Source: Nonomuraea sp. SYSU D8015 (GTDB lineage: Bacteria; Actinomycetota; Actinomycetes; Streptosporangiales; Streptosporangiaceae). From it: 52,097 nucleotides of DNA. A model generated the notes under the pieces. That model worked only from the letters and a program-made list of their open reading frames with translations, ran no database searches and had not been told where the DNA came from. The position numbers and the translations under genes are program-made. Positions 32,748-40,828 of the stretch are shown in pieces (the stretch's first letter is position 1; each line of letters opens with the position of its first letter). Location: NCBI RefSeq assembly GCF_008065375.1, contig NZ_VJYI01000042.1, positions 1 through 52,097 on the forward strand, given 5' to 3'.

Positions 32748-33460
32748 TTCGATCCCTCCGACGGGACCAGGCCACGCTCGCGAGCATAGTCCTCAAGGAG
32801 GCCCCGCAGCTGCCTGCGTCCCCTGTGCAGCCTCGACATCACGGTGCCGATCGGAGTGCCCATGATGTCGGCGATCTCCTTGTAGGGGAAGCCTTCGACG
32901 TCGGCCAGATAGACCGCGATCCTGAACTCCTCCGGCAGCGCCGCCAGCGCCTCCTTGATGTCGCCGTCGGGGAGATGCTCCAGCGCCTCGACCTCGGCCG
33001 ACTTCAGGCCGCTCGAGGTGTGGGACTCCGCACGGGCGAGCTGCCAGTCCTCGATCTCCTCGGTGCCTGACTGCTTGGGCTCACGCTGCTTCTTGCGGTA
33101 GCTGTTGATGAACGTGTTGGTCAGGATCCGGTAGAGCCACGCCTTGAGGTTGGTGCCCTCCTGGAACTGGTGGAACGAGGCGAACGCCTTGGCAAAGGTC
33201 TCCTGCAGGAGGTCCTCCGCGTCCGCGGGATTCCGGGTCATTCGGAGCGCGGCGGAATAAAGCTGCTCGAGATACGGCATGACGTCGCGTTCGAAGCGCT
33301 CGCTCCGCTGCTCCAGCGTCTCCGCGCCTGTCGCGGGCACCGGACCCACCCCCCTAAGATCACCGGTGACCGGCTGTGGCAGGACACCGTACTCAGGGGA
33401 GGATACCCGTTGGCCCGAAGCCGGTCGGGCATCGGGGAGGGGGTCTACCAATGTGAGCAT
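32744..33460 (-). CDS. sigR: ECF sigma factor SigR, with long and short forms
   Basis: From the GTG at 33340 this is a 198-residue SigR; from the ATG at 33460 it gains 40 residues. Region 2 runs LYSAALRMTRNPADAEDLLQ to LKAWLYRILTNTFINSYRKK and region 4 LPEEFRIAVYLADVEGFPYK to GTPIGTVMSRLHRGRRQLRG. AGGGGGGTGGG precedes the short start. GGAAC-N18-GTT (33491-33495 and 33470-33472), a SigR-type promoter, lies just before the long start, so oxidative stress should make the long isoform, as with the unstable SigR' of Streptomyces. It controls thiol homeostasis with RsrA. Confidence 0.92.
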   Translation of the reverse strand: MLTLVDPLPDARPASGQRVSSPEYGVLPQPVTGDLRGVGPVPATGAETLEQRSERFERDVMPYLEQLYSAALRMTRNPADAEDLLQETFAKAFASFHQFQEGTNLKAWLYRILTNTFINSYRKKQREPKQSGTEEIEDWQLARAESHTSSGLKSAEVEALEHLPDGDIKEALAALPEEFRIAVYLADVEGFPYKEIADIMGTPIGTVMSRLHRGRRQLRGLLEDYARERGLVPSEGSK

Positions 33461-33469
33461 GCTCGTCGC

Positions 33470-33495
33470 AACACCCCCGCACCCCCGTCTGTTCC
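33470..33495 (-). promoter_or_regulatory. SigR-type autoregulatory promoter
   Basis: On the minus strand GGAAC (33495-33491) and GTT (33472-33470) are separated by 18 bp, matching the SigR consensus GGAAT/C-N18-GTT. Transcription would start near 33463, about 3 nt before the ATG of the long SigR form. Confidence 0.65.
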
Positions 33496-33582
33496 CGCAA
33501 GATAGAAGGTACGAAGGACCCGGTGCGGGGAACGTCATACGTACCGGCTGGTAGCCCTTTTTCCGGAACCCAGGAGTCGCGT

Positions 33583-34323
33583 GTGCTGCCCATTCCGGCC
33601 GAGGAACTGAACGGCTCAGGGACGCTCGGGCCGTACTGGACGTTCTACCGCGCCGTCGCCGCCGAGCAACTGAACCGATGGCTTCCCGGCGAACCCTCCG
33701 TGATCCTCGATCTCTCCGGCGGTCGCGGGCGATGGTCCGGCCAGGCGGCCAGGGCCGGCCACCGGGTGATCGAGGTGCTCGACTTCCGTCGCACCGTCGA
33801 CGGGCAGTCCCGATTGCGGGACGCCGACCGGGTTCGTCACATACGCGCCGACGATCTGGCGTTCCTTCCCGACGCGAGCGTGGACGCCGTGCTCGCCGAG
33901 GAACGCGTGATGTCGATCGAGCTCATGGCGGAGTCGGCCATGAGCGACGTGGCCCGGGTGCTGCGGCCGGGGGGCCGGGCGCTGGTGTGCGTCGACTCGC
34001 TGGTCCTGGGCATGGCGATCCTGGCCGAGCAGGAGCACTGGCAGCACCTGCGGCAGACCGGCGAGGTCATGCTCGTGCCGTGGCCCGACGGCAGCATCAC
34101 GCGCTGCTTCAGCAGCGGGCAGCTGCGCGAGCTGCTGATCGGCGCCGGCCTCGAGGTGGAGTGGATGAGGCCGCGCACGGTGCTGTCGCCGTCCACGGTG
34201 GACCACGTGCTCGGCTCCGACGCCCGTTCCCTGACCTGGCTCGTGCGCACGGAGCTGGAGGCCCAGCCGGACGACGACGACACGGTCGGCATCCATCTGG
34301 TGGCCAGCGCCCGCAAGAGCTGA
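33583..34323 (+). CDS. Class I SAM-dependent methyltransferase, unknown substrate
   Basis: A 246-residue protein starting at GTG with AGGAG 6 nt upstream. Motif I is VILDLSGGRGRWSGQAARAG, followed by EVLDFRR (acidic strand 2 end), ADDLAFLPDASVDAVLAEE and RVLRPGGRALVCVDS, the order of Rossmann-like methyltransferases. The C-terminal part (about 160-246) likely forms the substrate lid. Divergent from sigR across a 120-nt region. No substrate is indicated by its neighbours. Confidence 0.78.
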   Translation: MLPIPAEELNGSGTLGPYWTFYRAVAAEQLNRWLPGEPSVILDLSGGRGRWSGQAARAGHRVIEVLDFRRTVDGQSRLRDADRVRHIRADDLAFLPDASVDAVLAEERVMSIELMAESAMSDVARVLRPGGRALVCVDSLVLGMAILAEQEHWQHLRQTGEVMLVPWPDGSITRCFSSGQLRELLIGAGLEVEWMRPRTVLSPSTVDHVLGSDARSLTWLVRTELEAQPDDDDTVGIHLVASARKS

Positions 34324-34346
34324 CCACCCGGAGACCGCTGACCGCT

Positions 34347-34426
34347 GGAGGCCTGCGCCGCTCAAGAGCCGACCGCCCGAAGGCCGCTGCCTTCCGGGAG
34401 GCCGACGCCGCTCAGGAGCCGACCCG
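34347..34426. repeat. Imperfect direct repeat, 50-bp period
   Basis: About 30 bp at 34347-34376 recurs at 34397-34426 with a few differences (GGAGGCC.. through GCTCA.GAGCCGACC). It lies between the methyltransferase and DksA-like genes, with a hairpin (34376-34398) in between that could terminate transcription. Confidence 0.5.
34376..34398. terminator. Possible terminator between convergent genes
   Basis: CCCGAAGGC and GCCTTCCGGG pair around CGCT with one bulged base. It is 53 nt after the methyltransferase stop. Confidence 0.4.
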
Positions 34427-34467
34427 CCGTTCTTCGTGTCCGGCAGCGCGCTCCTCGGCGGCGTCGT

Positions 34468-34800
34468 TCAGTGGCGGCGTTCCTGCTTGGACTGACACTG
34501 AACGCAGCGCGCCGCCTCCGGACGGGCCTCCAGCCGGCCTTCCGGCACGGGCTTGCCGCAGTCGACGCACCGGCCGTACACGCCTTCCTCCAGGCGCTTG
34601 AGCGCCTCGATCACCGCGCGCCGCTGTGCGGTGGCCACGGTCAGCATGGCCTGGGCGCGGTCGGCGTCGGTCAGGTCGGAGCCTGCGTCGGCCGCCGAGT
34701 ACTCGCGTACGGCGACGGGATCGCCCTGCAGGACGCCGATCGAGCGATCCAGTTCGGCGAGCATTTCTTCCAGCCGCTCACGAGCGGTCGTGACGTCCAC
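34468..34800 (-). CDS. TraR/DksA-type zinc-finger protein
   Basis: A 110-residue protein from the GTG at 34800, which has GGAGG 9 nt upstream. An N-terminal coiled-coil (TTARERLEEMLAELDRSIGV and AQAMLTVATAQRRAVIEALKR) carries an AGSDLTDADRAQ tip, followed by a four-Cys zinc finger CVDC...CVQC (YGRCVDCGKP and ARCVQCQSKQ). Such proteins reach into the RNA polymerase secondary channel and modulate initiation. The tip differs from the DxxDxA of E. coli DksA, so effects on the stringent response are not assured. Confidence 0.85.
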   Translation of the reverse strand: MDVTTARERLEEMLAELDRSIGVLQGDPVAVREYSAADAGSDLTDADRAQAMLTVATAQRRAVIEALKRLEEGVYGRCVDCGKPVPEGRLEARPEAARCVQCQSKQERRH

Positions 34801-34956
34801 GAATCCGCACCTCCGGGTAAACGAGGGCAACCCGCGGCGAGGACTCCCCGGATGTCCCGCCCGGTGTAATTAAAGGGGCAATTATGGCGGTGACACCGAG
34901 TTAACGGATGCATCGCTTTCCTCACCGGATGCCCACTTACCGCGCTTCTTACACCT

Positions 34957-35703
34957 TTAGAAAAGCGCCGTTTCCTGCTCTTCGGGAAGAGGTTTGATGA
35001 GGTCGGGCCCGTTGTTTCTGACGTTGTTGACGTCCGTGGAGACCGGGTACGCCGTCAGGCGCCCCTGCTCGGCCGGGACCAGCAGCCGAGAGGCCTGTTC
35101 GACGTCGTTGAGCTTGGGGTCGAGCCATTCCTCCCAGCGCTCCCGCTCGATCATCATGGGCATCCTGTCATGGATGCGACCCAGGTGGTCCTCGGCGTTG
35201 GTGGTGATGACGGTGCAGGTGACCAGCCATTTGAGCGGGTCGTCGTCATCGCGCGACGGGTCCTTCCAGAACTCGTACAGGCCCGCCATGGCGAGAACCC
35301 CGCCGTCGGCCGGATGGATGAAGTACGGCTGTTTCTTCTTCTTTTCGCCATCGACCGGCATCCATTCGAAGTAGCCGTCGGCCGGGAGCAGGCACCTGCG
35401 CTTGGCGAAAGCCCGGCGGTACGACGGCTTCTCGGCCACGGTCTCGATCCTGGCGTTGATCAGCCGCGACCCGATCGACGGGTCCTTGGCCCACGGCGGA
35501 ACCAGGCCCCACTTCACGACCCTGAGCTGCCGCACCGCCCGCTCGGCCTGCTCGGGCACACGGCTCATGACGGCGTAGACGTTCTTGGTGGGCGCGACGT
35601 TGTAGTCGGCGCCGAGCTCCTTGTCGGGCTCGGCGTCGTGCTCGACCTGGAACTCCTCGAGGAGCTCGTGCTTCTTGCGCGCCGAGGCGTATCTACCGCA
35701 CAT
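34957..35703 (-). CDS. SRAP-domain protein (YedK/HMCES type)
   Basis: A 248-residue SOS-response-associated peptidase. After Met removal, Cys2 in MCGRYAS forms the covalent link to abasic sites in single-stranded DNA. NVAPTKNVYAV, VKWGLVPPWAKD, INARIETVAEKPSYR, RRCLLPADGYFEW and the catalytic His in RIHDRMPMMI are in family order. It protects abasic sites during replication. The C-terminal 30 residues (NVRNNGPDLIKPL) are usual. Divergent from aroA, 106 bp away. Confidence 0.93.
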   Translation of the reverse strand: MCGRYASARKKHELLEEFQVEHDAEPDKELGADYNVAPTKNVYAVMSRVPEQAERAVRQLRVVKWGLVPPWAKDPSIGSRLINARIETVAEKPSYRRAFAKRRCLLPADGYFEWMPVDGEKKKKQPYFIHPADGGVLAMAGLYEFWKDPSRDDDDPLKWLVTCTVITTNAEDHLGRIHDRMPMMIERERWEEWLDPKLNDVEQASRLLVPAEQGRLTAYPVSTDVNNVRNNGPDLIKPLPEEQETALF

Positions 35704-35797
35704 GACCCCACACTGCCACGTACGGCTTTCGATCGCATGTTTGCTTACCCGACACTTACTTGTCCACAGGCTGTGACCCTGCTCCGCCGCACGCCAG

Positions 35798-35809
35798 TAG
35801 TCTTTGACC
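35798..35809 (+). promoter_or_regulatory. Leaderless -10 element of aroA
   Basis: TAGTCT at 35798-35803 is 6 nt before the ATG at 35810. A TTG at 35804 is in frame but would precede the predicted transcript start. Confidence 0.5.
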
Positions 35810-37111
35810 ATGCCCGCTTCCATGCCCAGTCCGCACTGGCCCGCGCCCACCGCCACCGCCCCGGTCACCGCCACGGTCTCGTTGCCCGGCTCCAAGTCGG
35901 TGACCAATCGCGCGCTCGTCCTCGCGGCGCTCGCCGAGGGCCCCGGCATGGTCAGGCGGGCGCTGCGCAGCCGCGACGCGGACCTCATGGTGGCGGCGCT
36001 GCGGGCACTCGGCGCGACGCTCGAGCCCGCCGGCGAGACGGCGGCGAGCGTCGACTGGCAGGTGACGCCGGGTCCGATCCGGGGCGGCGCCGCCATCGAC
36101 GCCGGGCTGGCGGGCACGGTCATGCGGTTCGTGCCGCCGATGGCCGCGCTGGCCGACGGCCCCGTCTCGTTCGACGGCGACCCCCACGCGCGCAAGCGGC
36201 CGATGGGCCCCATCCTCGACGCCCTGCGCGCGCTCGGGGCGCGGGTCGACAACGACGCGCTGCCGTTCACGATCAGCGGCCCGCTCACGGGCGGCGAGGT
36301 CACGCTGGACGCGTCCGGTTCGTCGCAGTTCGTCTCAGGTCTGCTGCTCACGGCGGCGCGCTTCGAGAAGGGCGTCACGATCCGCCACGTGGGCCCGCCG
36401 GTGCCCTCGCAGCCGCACATCGAGATGACCGTGCAGATGCTCAGGGCGGCCGGCGTCACGGTCGACGACAGCGAGCACAACGTGTGGCGGGTCGAGCCCG
36501 GGCCGATCGCGGCCAGAGACCTGACGGTGGAGCCCGACCTGTCCAACGCGGCGCCGTTCCTGGCCGCGGCCCTGGTCACCGGCGGCACGGTGACCATCCC
36601 CGCCTGGCCGCTGGAGACGACCCAGCCGGGCGACGCGCTGCGCGGGCTGCTGACGACCATGGGAGCCACGGTCACGCGCGCCGACACACGTGCCGACAGC
36701 GCCGACCTCGTGGTCACGGGGACGGGCGAGGTTTCCGGCATCGACGCCGACCTCCACGAGGTGGGCGAGCTGACCCCGACGATCGCCGCCCTGGCCGCGC
36801 TGGCGACGACGCCGAGCCGCATCCGGGGCGTCAGCCATCTGCGCGGCCACGAGACCGACCGCCTCGCCGCGCTCGCCACTGAGATCAACCGCCTGGGCGG
36901 CGATGCCGAGGAGACCGACGACGGCCTCGTCATCCGTCCGCGCCCGCTGCACGGCGGCACCTTCCACAGCTACGACGACCACCGCATGGCCACCGCGGGC
37001 GCCGTGATCGGCCTGCGGGTGCCCGGCGTGGAGGTGGAAAACGTCGCGACGACCGCCAAGACCCTGCCGGAGTTCGTCCAGATGTGGACGGCGATGCTGG
37101 AGCCGCGATGA
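35810..37111 (+). CDS. aroA: 3-phosphoshikimate 1-carboxyvinyltransferase (EPSP synthase)
   Basis: A 433-residue EPSP synthase joining shikimate-3-phosphate and PEP in aromatic amino-acid synthesis. LPGSKSVTNRALVLAAL near residue 25 holds the Lys and Ser that bind phosphate, and AGLAGTVMRFVPPMAAL is the PEP-loop segment (LxGTxxRF). DASGSSQFVSGLLL, PPVPSQPHIEMT and RGHETDRLAALATEI and the late DDHRMATAGAVIGL motif are all present. Two-domain length is normal. The loop reads AGLAGTVMR, with Ala where many glyphosate-sensitive class I enzymes have Asn-Ala-Gly-Thr-Ala, which suggests a different class; sensitivity is not predicted here. Confidence 0.95.
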   Translation: MPASMPSPHWPAPTATAPVTATVSLPGSKSVTNRALVLAALAEGPGMVRRALRSRDADLMVAALRALGATLEPAGETAASVDWQVTPGPIRGGAAIDAGLAGTVMRFVPPMAALADGPVSFDGDPHARKRPMGPILDALRALGARVDNDALPFTISGPLTGGEVTLDASGSSQFVSGLLLTAARFEKGVTIRHVGPPVPSQPHIEMTVQMLRAAGVTVDDSEHNVWRVEPGPIAARDLTVEPDLSNAAPFLAAALVTGGTVTIPAWPLETTQPGDALRGLLTTMGATVTRADTRADSADLVVTGTGEVSGIDADLHEVGELTPTIAALAALATTPSRIRGVSHLRGHETDRLAALATEINRLGGDAEETDDGLVIRPRPLHGGTFHSYDDHRMATAGAVIGLRVPGVEVENVATTAKTLPEFVQMWTAMLEPR

Positions 37112-37390
37112 CCGCGATCCGCGCGGGGGCTGGTTTCGCGTCCGACGCTCCGGGCACGTCGGAAAAGGGCGGCACGTGGTGAGACGCTGCCCGCACGGCG
37201 ACGCGACGATCCACCGGCACCGCGCCCTCCGGCCACGTTCGGATGGCGCCCACAGCAGTTCACGACACACCACACCCATGCCTGCGGCCCCCGGCGCTTC
37301 CCCTCGCCACGGACGTCATCCGGCGGACAGCCGGGCGGGCCGGCAGGCGGCGAGCGAAAGAAGGGAAGCGGAGCGCATGGGAGCGGACCG
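37112..37390 (+). other. aroA-rsgA intergenic stretch
   Basis: 279 nt without a recognisable protein. A 72-codon ORF (37176-37394) ends in a TGA that overlaps the presumed CTG start of rsgA (CTGA). Its composition is not gene-like, but termination there could help couple rsgA translation. A GGAG lies at 37380-37383. Confidence 0.4.
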
Positions 37391-38437
37391 CTGAGAAAGC
37401 GGGAGTACGACGAGGACGACGTACGGGTCCGGCCGGGCAGGGGCTCGCGGCCGCGGACCCGGATCCGTCCTGCGCACGAGGACGCCGTCGAAGGCTTCGT
37501 GGTCGCCGTCGACCGGGGCCGCTACACGACCCTGGTCGAGCCCGAACGCCCCAAGGGCTCGGCCCAGAAGCGCAAGCAGCAGCACCAACGCCGGCTCGTG
37601 GTCGCCATGAAGGCCCGCGAGCTGGGCCGCAAGGGCATCGTCGTGGGCGACCGGGTCGCCCTGGTCGGCGACGTGTCGGGCCGCCCTGACACCCTGGCCA
37701 GGGTGGTCCGGGTGGAGCCGCGCACCTCGATGCTGCGCCGCTCGGCCGACGACACCGAGGACACCGACGGCATCGAGCGCCCGGTGGTGGCCAACGCCGA
37801 CCAGCTGGTCATCGTGACCGCCCTGGCCGACCCGCCGCCCCGGCCCCGCATGATCGACCGGATCCTGGTGGCGGCGTTCGACGCGGAGATCGACACCCTG
37901 CTCTGCCTCACCAAGTCCGACCTCGCCCCGCCGGACGAGCTTGTGGCGCTCTACGAGCCGCTGGGCGTGTCGCATGTCGTCGTGCACAAGGGCGGCCCCC
38001 TCGACGAGCTGCGCGACCATCTGACCGGCCGCATCAGCGTCCTGGTCGGCCACTCGGGCGTCGGCAAGTCCACCCTGGTCAACGCCCTCGTCCCCGACGC
38101 CAACCGGGCCGTCTCCCAGGTCAACGCGGTGACCGGCCGCGGCCGCCACACCTCGACCTCCGCCGTGGCCCTGGAGCTGCCGGAGGGCGGCTGGATCATC
38201 GACACGCCGGGGGTCCGCAGCTTCGGCCTGGCCCACGTGTCGGTGGAGACCGTGCTGGCCGCGTTCCCCGACCTGGTGGAGGGCACGGTCGACTGCCCGA
38301 AGGGGTGCACGCACCTGGGCGACGGCTGCGCGCTGGACGCCTGGGTGGCCGCAGGCAACGCCGACCCGGCCCGCCTGGAGTCCCTCCGCCGGCTGCTGTC
38401 CAGCCGCGAAGGCACCCTCGACGACCCCAACGCCTGA
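37391..38437 (+). CDS. rsgA: Ribosome small subunit GTPase RsgA, probable CTG start
   Basis: A 348-residue circularly permuted GTPase that checks 30S maturation. Homology to actinobacterial RsgA begins at (L/M)RKREYDEDDVRVRPGRG, whose first codon is CTG at 37391. No ATG, GTG or TTG exists in frame nearby except GTG at 37499, which would delete the conserved N-terminus. GGAG lies 7 nt before the CTG. G motifs are in permuted order: LTKSD (G4), GHSGVGKST (G1) and DTPGVRSFGL (G3). The zinc site is CPKGCTHLGDGC. An OB-fold fills residues 30-110. Confidence 0.92.
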   Translation: MRKREYDEDDVRVRPGRGSRPRTRIRPAHEDAVEGFVVAVDRGRYTTLVEPERPKGSAQKRKQQHQRRLVVAMKARELGRKGIVVGDRVALVGDVSGRPDTLARVVRVEPRTSMLRRSADDTEDTDGIERPVVANADQLVIVTALADPPPRPRMIDRILVAAFDAEIDTLLCLTKSDLAPPDELVALYEPLGVSHVVVHKGGPLDELRDHLTGRISVLVGHSGVGKSTLVNALVPDANRAVSQVNAVTGRGRHTSTSAVALELPEGGWIIDTPGVRSFGLAHVSVETVLAAFPDLVEGTVDCPKGCTHLGDGCALDAWVAAGNADPARLESLRRLLSSREGTLDDPNA

Positions 38438-38637
38438 CCCCGCACCCCTGCCACCGGCCTTCGCCAGGCGGGCACCTGTGCCGCGCCAAGCAGCAGATCG
38501 CCGCCGGCCTCTGGCACAGAAGGCGGTGTTCGGGGCGCGCGCTAGACGACCACGGCCGCACAGTGCGAGCCGCCCAGGCGACTGGACGGCGCCTGAGCCG
38601 CCACCTGGCCGCCGATCACGGGCGCGGGCGGGTGGGG

Positions 38638-38703
38638 CGGCACGCCGCTGGCCCACGGCGGTCACATGAGCGGCACGCCGCTGGCCCATGGCGGTCACAT
38701 GGG
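38638..38703. repeat. Tandem 33-bp repeat, two copies
   Basis: Copies at 38638-38670 and 38671-38703 begin CGGCACGCCGCTGGCCCA and end GGCGGTCACATG plus two bases, with two differences. A period of 33 bp (11 codons) recurs in an unrelated repeat 370 bp downstream. Confidence 0.85.
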
Positions 38704-39043
38704 CCGCGGGCCGACCGCGGTCCTGGCGCCAGCACGCCGGCCCGCGTCCCGCGTGCGGGCGTCCCGCGGGCGGGCCCCACAGCGTCCGGCGCGCGATGTG
38801 GCCGCAGGCGGGCGCCACAGCGTCTGGCGCGACCTGCTGGCGGTCAGGCGCCGGTCGCTCCGTGCAGGTCGAGCCATCGTGGCGGCGCGCGACCCCACGC
38901 GAGGGCGCGGCGCTCCGCTGGCAGCCCGTCTCCTGCCGGTCAGCCCCTCGCCACTGCGGGACGAGGCAAGGGCCGGTGAATCGCCCCGTCCACGGCCCCG
39001 CATGGCCACGCGCGGCGGGGCGGCGTGCGCACGAGCCCAGGAC

Positions 39044-39136
39044 GACGCACCGTGCGCCCGAGTCGGGAAGCGACAAGACGCACCGTGCATCCGGGTCCGG
39101 AAGCGACAAAGCGTGCGCCCGGGTCCGCGACGGCGG
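39044..39136. repeat. Tandem 33-bp repeat, two full copies and a partial third
   Basis: Copies at 39044-39076 and 39077-39109 begin GACGCACCGTGC and end GGAAGCGACAA. A partial copy follows to about 39136 and a weaker echo to 39180. The period is again 33 bp, which is short and spacer-less, so it is not a CRISPR array. Confidence 0.8.
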
Positions 39137-39189
39137 CCCCGGGGAAGGGACGTGCGTGCGCCCGAGTCCGGGGACGGCGGCGTCTCGGG

Positions 39190-39636
39190 TCAGGGGCGGT
39201 TGGGGTGGAGGGTCCAAGTCACGGTGAGGGTGGAGACCAGCGTGCCGTCGGCGTCCTTGATGTCGACCGCCACGTCGAACACCGGCCGCTCCCCCGCATC
39301 CAGCCGGGCCACCACCTCGTCCCGCGTCACCAGCAGCCGCGCCTCGGCGCGGACCTCGCCCATGGCCAGTTTCCGGTACTCGATCGCGGCCTTCGTGGCC
39401 AGCGGAACCGCGCGCTCCAGCTGATCCCCCAGGGCGGAGAGCATCGCGGCCCCCGACGCCGACTCGGCCAGGGTGAACAGCGCCCCCGCGTGCGGCCCCC
39501 CGACGTGATTGTGGAGATCCGCCCGATCCGGCAGACGGCAAACGGCTTGCCCGTCACCCACCGAATCGAAAGTGATGCCCACAGTTCGGGCGAAAGGAAC
39601 GGTCTGGAGCAGCAACGCGCCGACATCTAGCGACAT
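39190..39636 (-). CDS. Hotdog thioesterase-like protein (PaaI/DUF4442 type)
   Basis: A 148-residue hotdog domain. HNHVGGPHAGALFTLAESASGAAML is the central helix with the conserved Asn-His-x-Gly region; ATKAAIEYRKLAMGEVRAEARL and DGTLVSTLTVTWTLHP complete the fold. The acyl-CoA substrate is unknown. The ATG at 39636 is supported by TAGCAT 7 nt upstream (leaderless); an ATG 9 nt earlier is the alternative. An operator-like dyad lies just beyond. Confidence 0.8.
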   Translation of the reverse strand: MSLDVGALLLQTVPFARTVGITFDSVGDGQAVCRLPDRADLHNHVGGPHAGALFTLAESASGAAMLSALGDQLERAVPLATKAAIEYRKLAMGEVRAEARLLVTRDEVVARLDAGERPVFDVAVDIKDADGTLVSTLTVTWTLHPNRP

Positions 39637-39656
39637 GGCCGGCATGCTACTAGTGA

Positions 39657-39676
39657 GTAACTGGAACGGTAGTTAC
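39657..39676. promoter_or_regulatory. Inverted repeat between thioesterase and hisN
   Basis: GTAACT and AGTTAC are perfect arms with an 8-bp spacer, in the 99-bp divergent gap. It could be an operator for either gene. Confidence 0.35.
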
Positions 39677-39735
39677 CAGAAAAGGGGCGTCTGTGACTGA
39701 TGTTCGTTATACGCGACACGGTAGCGTGGGCGACC

Positions 39736-40530
39736 GTGCAGGGTTATAACGATGATCTACGCCTCGCGCATGTCATGGCGGACGCCGCCGACGACCTGAC
39801 CATGCGACGGTTCAAGGCGGTCGACCTCAAGGTCGACACCAAGCCCGACCTGACGCCGGTCAGCGACGCCGACCGCGCCGTGGAGGAGGCGATCCGCGGC
39901 ACGCTGCGGCGGGCCAGGCCGCGTGACGCGGTCGTGGGCGAGGAGTTCGGCAAGACCGGGTGGGGCGCCCGGTCGTGGATCATCGACCCCATCGACGGCA
40001 CCAAGAACTACGTTCGCGGCGTGCCCGTGTGGGCGACGCTGATCGCACTCATGGAGTACGGCAAGGTCGTCGTCGGCCTGGTGTCGGCCCCCGCCCTCGG
40101 CCGGCGCTGGTGGGCGGCGGCCGAAGGCGGCGCGTGGACCGGCAAGAGCCTGACGAAGGCGTCCCGGATGCACGTGTCGTCGGTGTCCACGCTGGAGGAC
40201 GCGTCGTTCTCGTACTCGAGCTTCGGCGGGTGGGAGAAGACCGGCAAGCTCGACAACTTCCTCGACCTCGGCCGCTCCTGCTGGCGGACCAGGGCGTACG
40301 GCGACTTCTGGTCGCACATGATGGTCGCCGAGGGCTCGGTCGACCTGTCCGCCGAGCCCGAGCTGTCGCCGTGGGACATGGCGGCGCTCACGGTGATCGT
40401 CGAGGAGGCGGGGGGCGTCTGGACGGACGTCGCCGGGGTGCGGGGCCTGGAGGGCGGCAGCCTGGTCTGCACCAACGGCATCCTGCACGACGAGGTCATC
40501 AACCGCCTCAATTCCACCATCGTCCGCTGA
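39736..40530 (+). CDS. hisN: Histidinol-phosphatase of inositol monophosphatase family
   Basis: A 264-residue protein. The GTG at 39736 is chosen because family members begin just before YNDDLRLAHV; an ATG at 39700 would add 12 unlike residues. Metal and catalytic motifs are VVGEEFGKTG (Glu), WIIDPIDGTKNYVRG (DPIDGT) and SPWDMAALTVIVEEAGG (WD). Length and sequence match the actinobacterial HisN subgroup, which dephosphorylates histidinol phosphate in histidine synthesis, rather than the inositol phosphatases. No other his gene is adjacent. Confidence 0.88.
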   Translation: MQGYNDDLRLAHVMADAADDLTMRRFKAVDLKVDTKPDLTPVSDADRAVEEAIRGTLRRARPRDAVVGEEFGKTGWGARSWIIDPIDGTKNYVRGVPVWATLIALMEYGKVVVGLVSAPALGRRWWAAAEGGAWTGKSLTKASRMHVSSVSTLEDASFSYSSFGGWEKTGKLDNFLDLGRSCWRTRAYGDFWSHMMVAEGSVDLSAEPELSPWDMAALTVIVEEAGGVWTDVAGVRGLEGGSLVCTNGILHDEVINRLNSTIVR

Positions 40531-40828
40531 CGACCCCGACAGCCCCGAATCGCGCCCGCCCCACGGACGCATACGCCCAAGCCCGCCCGCGCGGCGGCCG
40601 CCGAACGCCCCCACGGTGCGCCCGCGTCGTCGGCGGCCGCGCACCGGCGGCAGACATGAGCCGACGGCCTCCCCCAGACCCGCACCATCCCACGGCCTCC
40701 CATGCACGAGTCAGCCGGCCACCCCGGCGGGCTCTCGGCAGGCCGGAGCACCGAATCTCCGCATTCGCGCGTCGGCACGGATCCGGCCCGCTCGGAGGAC
40801 GTCGGCCCGCGTCGCGGTCAGACGGACC
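40531..40828. other. Intergenic region, no feature recognised
   Basis: 298 nt between convergent hisN and the beta-helix gene, very GC-rich with Cys/Arg/Pro-like low-complexity translations in all frames. I see no gene, terminator or repeat that I can support. Confidence 0.4.

Larger units (their letters stand above)
38438..39189. other. 752-nt gene-poor region with 33-bp tandem repeats
   Basis: No ORF here looks like a protein family, although several are open because the GC is very high. The region holds two separate 33-bp tandem repeat sets (38638-38703 and 39044-39136). It also has a shorter direct repeat around 38768 and 38810 built on CCACAGCGTC.GGCGCG. It may be a degraded gene or intergenic filler between rsgA and a convergent thioesterase gene. 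Confidence 0.5.

Noticed and set aside
39044..39136. 33-bp repeats as a CRISPR array
   Set aside because: Copies are directly adjacent with no spacers, and no cas genes are present.
37316..39541. 741-codon minus-strand frame spanning the rsgA antisense and the repeat region
   Set aside because: The part opposite rsgA is shadow, and the remainder is Cys/Arg/Pro/Gly-rich with tandem repeats and no start signals.
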